Assembly: GCA_002729695.1 (NCBI GenBank)
Contig: PBYQ01000032.1
Location: 62,001 to 126,000 of the forward strand
DNA length: 64,000 bases
Reading direction: 5' to 3'
From: Citromicrobium sp.
Lineage (GTDB): Bacteria; Pseudomonadota; Alphaproteobacteria; Sphingomonadales; Sphingomonadaceae
Numbering within the stretch: the stretch's first letter is position 1; every line of letters starts with the position of its first letter. Shown piece after piece: positions 60,059 through 64,000 of this stretch. The translations under genes were made by a program, and so were the position numbers. A model generated the notes under the pieces. That model did no database searches. It was not told the origin of the DNA and saw nothing but the letters and a program-made list of their open reading frames with translations.

Positions 60059-61591
60059 TCACAACGGAATATTATCGTGCTTCTTCCACGGGTTGCTAAG
60101 TTCTTTCCCGCGCAGCTTGCGCAGGCCCAGCGCGATCCGCCGCCGGGTCGAGTGCGGGTAGATGACCTCGTCGATATAGCCGCGTGAGGCGGCGACGAAG
60201 GGGTTGGCGAAGCGGTCTTCGTATTCCTTCGTCTTCTCGGCGATCTTTTCGGGGTCGTCGCGGTCCTGGCGGAAGATGATCTCCACCGCGCCCTTCGCGC
60301 CCATCACCGCGATTTCGGCGGTGGGCCAGGCGTAGTTGAGGTCGCCGCGCAGGTGCTTGGACGCCATCACGTCGTACGCGCCGCCATAGGCCTTGCGGGT
60401 GATGACGGTGATCTTGGGCACGGTCGCCTCGGCATAGGCGAACAGCAGCTTCGCGCCGTGCTTGATAATACCGCCCAATTCCTGGCTGGTGCCGGGGAGG
60501 AAGCCGGGCACGTCGACGAAGGTCACGATCGGGATGTCGAACGCATCGCAGAAGCGCACGAAGCGCGCGGCTTTCTTCGACGAGTTGATGTCGAGTACGC
60601 CCGCCAGCACCATCGGCTGGTTGGCGACCACGCCCACGGTGCGGCCCTCAACTCGGCCGAAGCCGCAGATGATGTTCGCGGCATGCTTGGGCTGGACCTC
60701 GAAGAAATCGCCGTCATCCAGCACCTTCGAAATGACCTCGTGCATGTCGTAGGGCTGGTTCGCGTTGTCGGGGATCAGCGTGTCGAGGCTGAGTTCCTTG
60801 CGGTCCCACGGATCGTTCGAGGGCATTTCGGGCACCGGCTCGCGGTTGGACAGCGGCAGGAAGTCGAAGAAGCGGCGCGTCGCCATCAGAGTTTCGATAT
60901 CGTTCTCGAACGCATCGTCCGCCACGCTGGTCTTGGTGGTGTGCGTGACCGCCCCGCCCAGCTCTTCCTGCGTGACGACTTCGTTGGTGACGGTCTTCAC
61001 AACCTCGGGCCCGGTGACGAACATGTAGGAGCTGTCCTTCACCATGAAGATGAAGTCGGTCATCGCGGGACTATACACCGCGCCGCCCGCGCACGGGCCC
61101 ATGATGACGCTGATCTGCGGGATGACGCCGCTGGCGAGCACGTTGCGCTGGAACACCTCGGCATAGCCGCCGAGCGAGGCAACGCCTTCCTGAATGCGCG
61201 CACCGCCCGAATCGTTGAGGCCGATGACGGGAGCGCCGACCTTCATCGCGGTGTCCATCACCTTGCAGATCTTCTCCGCATGGCGTTTCGACAGCGAACC
61301 GCCGAAGACGGTGAAATCCTGGCTGAAGACATAGACCAGTCGGCCGTTGATCGTGCCCGATCCGGTGACGACGCCGTCGCCCATGATCTGCTGGTCTTCC
61401 ATGCCGAAATCGGTGCAGTCGTGGACGACGTAGGTGTCGAGCTCCTCGAAGCTCCCCTCGTCCAGCAGCACATCGAGCCGCTCGCGCGCGGTCAGCTTGC
61501 CCTTGGCATGCTGCGCATCGATCCGCTTCTGCCCGCCACCCATGCGGGCGGCCTCGCGGCGACGTTCCATCTCGGCAATATTGGCTGACAT
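60059..61591 (-). CDS. pccB: Propionyl-CoA carboxylase, carboxyltransferase subunit
   Basis: The 510-residue subunit has the crotonase-like double domain: [20 protein letters not shown] (about 127-146), [18 protein letters not shown], and in the second half [20 protein letters not shown] and [16 protein letters not shown]. It carries CO2 from biotin on PccA to propionyl-CoA. PccA is encoded 7 kb away on the same strand. The AT-rich Abi-alpha gene is the next gene downstream. Confidence 0.93.
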   Translation of the reverse strand: MSANIAEMERRREAARMGGGQKRIDAQHAKGKLTARERLDVLLDEGSFEELDTYVVHDCTDFGMEDQQIMGDGVVTGSGTINGRLVYVFSQDFTVFGGSLSKRHAEKICKVMDTAMKVGAPVIGLNDSGGARIQEGVASLGGYAEVFQRNVLASGVIPQISVIMGPCAGGAVYSPAMTDFIFMVKDSSYMFVTGPEVVKTVTNEVVTQEELGGAVTHTTKTSVADDAFENDIETLMATRRFFDFLPLSNREPVPEMPSNDPWDRKELSLDTLIPDNANQPYDMHEVISKVLDDGDFFEVQPKHAANIICGFGRVEGRTVGVVANQPMVLAGVLDINSSKKAARFVRFCDAFDIPIVTFVDVPGFLPGTSQELGGIIKHGAKLLFAYAEATVPKITVITRKAYGGAYDVMASKHLRGDLNYAWPTAEIAVMGAKGAVEIIFRQDRDDPEKIAEKTKEYEDRFANPFVAASRGYIDEVIYPHSTRRRIALGLRKLRGKELSNPWKKHDNIPL

Positions 61592-61722
61592 TCGGTGCTC
61601 CCTTTTGCGCCAGAGGGGGTTAGGCTCGGGCGGCGCACAGGGTCAAGCCAATCGGGAGGTGGTGGTGTGAGGTAAAGGCTGCGCTCGCCGGTCAATTGCT
61701 GCGAGGAACAGCGCTCTTCGCG

Positions 61723-61838
61723 CCCCTCATCCAACTCCGGCTAGGCTCCTGCGTCGCCAAGCCTCTATATCCTTCTCCCCACGGGAGAAGGACGGCGAAG
61801 CTTGCACCGCAGGTGGTAGCGAAGACTGGATGAGGGGG
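61723..61838. repeat. Palindromic intergenic cassette, copy 4 (variant)
   Basis: The outer arms are CCCCTCATCCA and TGGATGAGGGG, and the inner stem is CCTTCTCCCC-ACGG-GAGAAGG. The middle again has AGC-rich parts (GGCTAGGC, CGAAGCTTGC). It lies between pccB and gor. It is the same design as the other three, but the arms have CATC in place of TCTC. Confidence 0.75.
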
Positions 61839-61847
61839 AAGAGACGC

Positions 61848-63203
61848 CTAACGCATCAGGACCAGCTCTTCGGCCATCGTCGGATGGATCGCCACGGTCG
61901 CGTCGAAGTCCGCCTTGGTCAGCCCGGCCTTCACCGCGATCGCCGCCGCCTGCATCATTTCGGGCGCCTCGGGCGCTATCATATGAATGCCGACGATCTT
62001 CCCGCTGTCGCCGTCGCAGATCATTTTCATCAGGCTGCGCTCGTTGCGGCCGGCAAGAACGTTTTTCATCGGGCGGAAGTCCGAGAGATAAACCTTCACG
62101 CTGCCGAGCGCTTCCTTCGCTTCGCCCTCGGTCATTCCGACCGCCGCGATGGGCGGGTGGCTGAAGACCGCGCTGGGCACGCAGGAGTGGTCCACTGCGA
62201 CCGGATCGCCATCGCCGAAAACGGTTTCGGCAAAGGCCTGACCTTCGCGGATTGCCACGGGGGTCAGCTGCACGCGATCGGTCACGTCGCCCACGGCGTA
62301 GATGTGATCGACATTGGTCTTACTGAAGCGATCGACCTTGATCTCGCCGCCTTCGCCCAGTTCGACGCCCGCCTTGTCGAGGCCGAGGCCTTCGGTGTTG
62401 GGAATGCGGCCCACTGCGAACATCACGAGGTCGGCCTTTTCCTCGTCGCAGTCGGACAGCTTCACGAAATAGCCGCCCTCGTCGCACGGCTTGATGTATT
62501 CGAAATGGGTGTTGAAGCGGAACTTGATCCCCTTCGTGGTCGAGATCTGCAGCAGCCGGTCGCGCACCGCCTCGTCATAGCTCCGCAGAAGGCGATCGCC
62601 CCGGTTGACGATGTGAACATCGCATCCGAACTCGTTGAAAATGCCCGCAAACTCGTTGGCGATGTATCCACCGCCCGCGATGATGATCTTCTTCGGCAGC
62701 TCGTCGAGATGGAAGGCTTCGTTGGACGAGATGGCATGTTCTGCACCCTGACACTCGGGCATCCGGGGCCCCGCGCCCGTAGCGATCAGGATATGCTTCG
62801 CGGTGACTTTCTTGCCGCTCGCCAGCGTGATCTCGTGCGGGCCGGTGATTTCGGCGCGCTCCTTGAAGATCGTGACGTCGTGGTTTTCGAGCGTTTCGGT
62901 ATAGGCCCCCTCGATCCGAGTCACGTCGTCGAGCACGTTGTCGCGCAAGGTTTTCCAGTCAAACTTTCGTTCGCCGATGTCCCAGCCGAACCGCTTGCAG
63001 TCTTCAAGGTCTTCGGCGAAGTGCGCGCCGTAGACGAGCATCTTCTTGGGCACGCAGCCCCGGATCACGCAGGTGCCGCCGACGCGGTGCTCCTCCGCGA
63101 CGGCAACCTTCGCCCCCAGCGCGGCGGACACGCGGCTCGCGCGCACCCCGCCGGAGCCTGCGCCGATCGTGAAAAGGTCGTAGTCGTACTGGTCGGCGGG
63201 CAT
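61848..63203 (-). CDS. gor: Glutathione-disulfide reductase
   Basis: The 451-residue flavoenzyme has an N-terminal FAD site (FTIGAGSGGVRASRV), the redox-active disulfide VGGTCVIRGC (Cys45, Cys50), an NAD(P)H site (IIAGGGYIANEFAG, about 172-185), arginines of the NADPH pocket (VNRGDRLLRSYD), the AVGDVTDR segment and the C-terminal catalytic HPT. It keeps glutathione reduced in the cytoplasm. Together with the glutaredoxin in this window it fits a GSH-based redox system. The 256-bp gap upstream of pccB's start does not affect it, and it is its own unit. Confidence 0.93.
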   Translation of the reverse strand: MPADQYDYDLFTIGAGSGGVRASRVSAALGAKVAVAEEHRVGGTCVIRGCVPKKMLVYGAHFAEDLEDCKRFGWDIGERKFDWKTLRDNVLDDVTRIEGAYTETLENHDVTIFKERAEITGPHEITLASGKKVTAKHILIATGAGPRMPECQGAEHAISSNEAFHLDELPKKIIIAGGGYIANEFAGIFNEFGCDVHIVNRGDRLLRSYDEAVRDRLLQISTTKGIKFRFNTHFEYIKPCDEGGYFVKLSDCDEEKADLVMFAVGRIPNTEGLGLDKAGVELGEGGEIKVDRFSKTNVDHIYAVGDVTDRVQLTPVAIREGQAFAETVFGDGDPVAVDHSCVPSAVFSHPPIAAVGMTEGEAKEALGSVKVYLSDFRPMKNVLAGRNERSLMKMICDGDSGKIVGIHMIAPEAPEMMQAAAIAVKAGLTKADFDATVAIHPTMAEELVLMR

Positions 63204-63293
63204 CGAGAGCGCTCCTGTTTGCGGGAGCGCGCGATATGGCGGGCACGGCTGCGCGGTTCAACCGTGCCGGCGAGATCGTCCTCCGCAATCGCC

Positions 63294-63998
63294 TCAGTCG
63301 CCGATCCTGTTCGCGGGGTCCTGAAACACCGCCAGCGCCACTGCCGCAACGGTCAGCGTGCGTGCGAGGCCCGGATCGGTGCCATCGGGCACGATCAGTT
63401 CGGGCGTGCCATTGAGTTCGAGCGCGCCGACCGCGCGCCCCTTCTGTTCGAACAGGTAGCCGATGGGGGTGATGGTGCCGTTGCCCGTGCCGACGAGATC
63501 ATGGACCGAGCGGATCTGCACGATCTCCCCGCCCAGCGCGATCTCTCCGCGTCGTTCGTAGCGATAGGCGGCGGTCCCGCCACCGGTCACCTCCTGCAGT
63601 TCGAACCGCGCGGGAAACGCACGCCCGTCGGCCTCGAACTCGCAGCGGAAGGCCATCGGATTGGTGGTGACTTCCACGCTGTCGCTGACCGCGATCGCGC
63701 GTTCGCGCATCCGGCATTGCGCCTCGATGGTCGAGGATATCTCCGGCCCCGCGATCGCGAAACGCGCCTTTCCGGACCGCTCGATCCAGGTGTCGAACAG
63801 CGCCATTCCGCCCTCCGAACGCTGGTAAGATCCATTGTAGGGACCCGCCGCGAATTTGCCGGTATTCCAGCCGTTGAAGCCCGTAATCCGCGTTTTGCTG
63901 CTGGCAGACAGGCTTTCGGGCAGGTGCATCTGCGCCGGCTGGATGGAGGAGCAGGCGGCGAGCGCCATGGCGCCAAGAAGAGGAATGCAACGATGCAT
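63294..63998 (-). CDS. Hypothetical lipoprotein
   Basis: The 234-residue protein has a lipoprotein signal (GAMALAAC, lipid-bearing Cys16) and a beta-rich mature part with many short strands (GFNGWNTGKFAAGPYNG, SVEVTTNPMAFRCEFE). I recognise no named family. It should be an envelope protein. It is co-directional with gor but separated by 90 bp. The start at 63998 is three bases from the window edge, so upstream context is unseen. Confidence 0.7.
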   Translation of the reverse strand: MHRCIPLLGAMALAACSSIQPAQMHLPESLSASSKTRITGFNGWNTGKFAAGPYNGSYQRSEGGMALFDTWIERSGKARFAIAGPEISSTIEAQCRMRERAIAVSDSVEVTTNPMAFRCEFEADGRAFPARFELQEVTGGGTAAYRYERRGEIALGGEIVQIRSVHDLVGTGNGTITPIGYLFEQKGRAVGALELNGTPELIVPDGTDPGLARTLTVAAVALAVFQDPANRIGD

Positions 63999-64000
63999 CA

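Overview
This window looks like chromosomal DNA of an aerobic, carotenoid-making alphaproteobacterium of the order Sphingomonadales, most likely family Erythrobacteraceae. The reasons are the uniformly high G+C and strong third-position GC; a CrtZ-type carotene hydroxylase; the DUF1476/BolA/monothiol-glutaredoxin trio; many genes joined by ATGA, GTGA or TGATG overlaps; and intergenic palindromes of the kind common in this group. The genus is an inference. There is no rRNA, CRISPR array, insertion sequence or prophage; one tRNA (Arg, anticodon ACG) is present.

Layout. 1-4.0 kb: truncated moaB, a CaCA-type antiporter, a lower-GC orphan membrane protein, a radical-SAM protein whose start lies beside a LexA-like operator, and a YbjN protein. 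4.0-12.7 kb (minus): DUF1330 protein, acyl-CoA synthetase, dnaE, two small proteins, lolD-lolC. 12.9-15.6 kb (plus): purF, an SDR, a PilZ protein. 15.6-23.3 kb: a serine-hydrolase lipoprotein coupled to a cyclopropane-fatty-acid-synthase-like enzyme, photolyase head to head with a PAP2 phosphatase, and korAB. 23.5-30.1 kb: esterase, rppH, TPR protein, rsmB, GNAT, guaB, CPBP protease.

30.2-34.8 kb is the most unusual part. pspF is divergent from a sigma-54 promoter that reads into an enlarged phage-shock operon: a 50-residue membrane peptide, pspA, pspB, pspC, five small proteins that each join an N-terminal membrane helix to a coiled-coil tail resembling the C-terminus of PspC, and a 58-residue membrane protein. 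Most of the genes are joined by start/stop overlaps, which suggests one envelope-stress unit with an expanded set of membrane adaptors.

35-45 kb: sufE, a TonB-like protein, crtZ, a thioesterase, a quinone oxidoreductase, the DUF1476/BolA/Grx group, two Nudix genes, tRNA-Arg, two Flp pilins and an M48 lipoprotein. 44-50 kb: accA-xerD, a large exported protein with a coupled 50-residue membrane peptide, and aroK-aroB. 50-61.6 kb (minus) holds the propionyl-CoA to succinyl-CoA route: pccB, an AT-rich Abi-alpha-like gene, mce and scpA with a coupled 45-residue zinc-ribbon protein; then ydcZ-like, bioB, esterase, DUF3445, LprI-like, pccA and csaA. BioB makes the biotin that PccA carries, so cofactor supply, carboxylase and downstream enzymes sit together. 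The Abi-alpha gene is the clearest candidate for horizontal gain. The window ends with gor and a lipoprotein.

Non-coding DNA is scarce. The gaps of about 140-390 bp are largely filled by a recurring palindromic cassette (four copies), a different inverted repeat near 56.2 kb, and two copies of an identical 35-bp element 22.7 kb apart.
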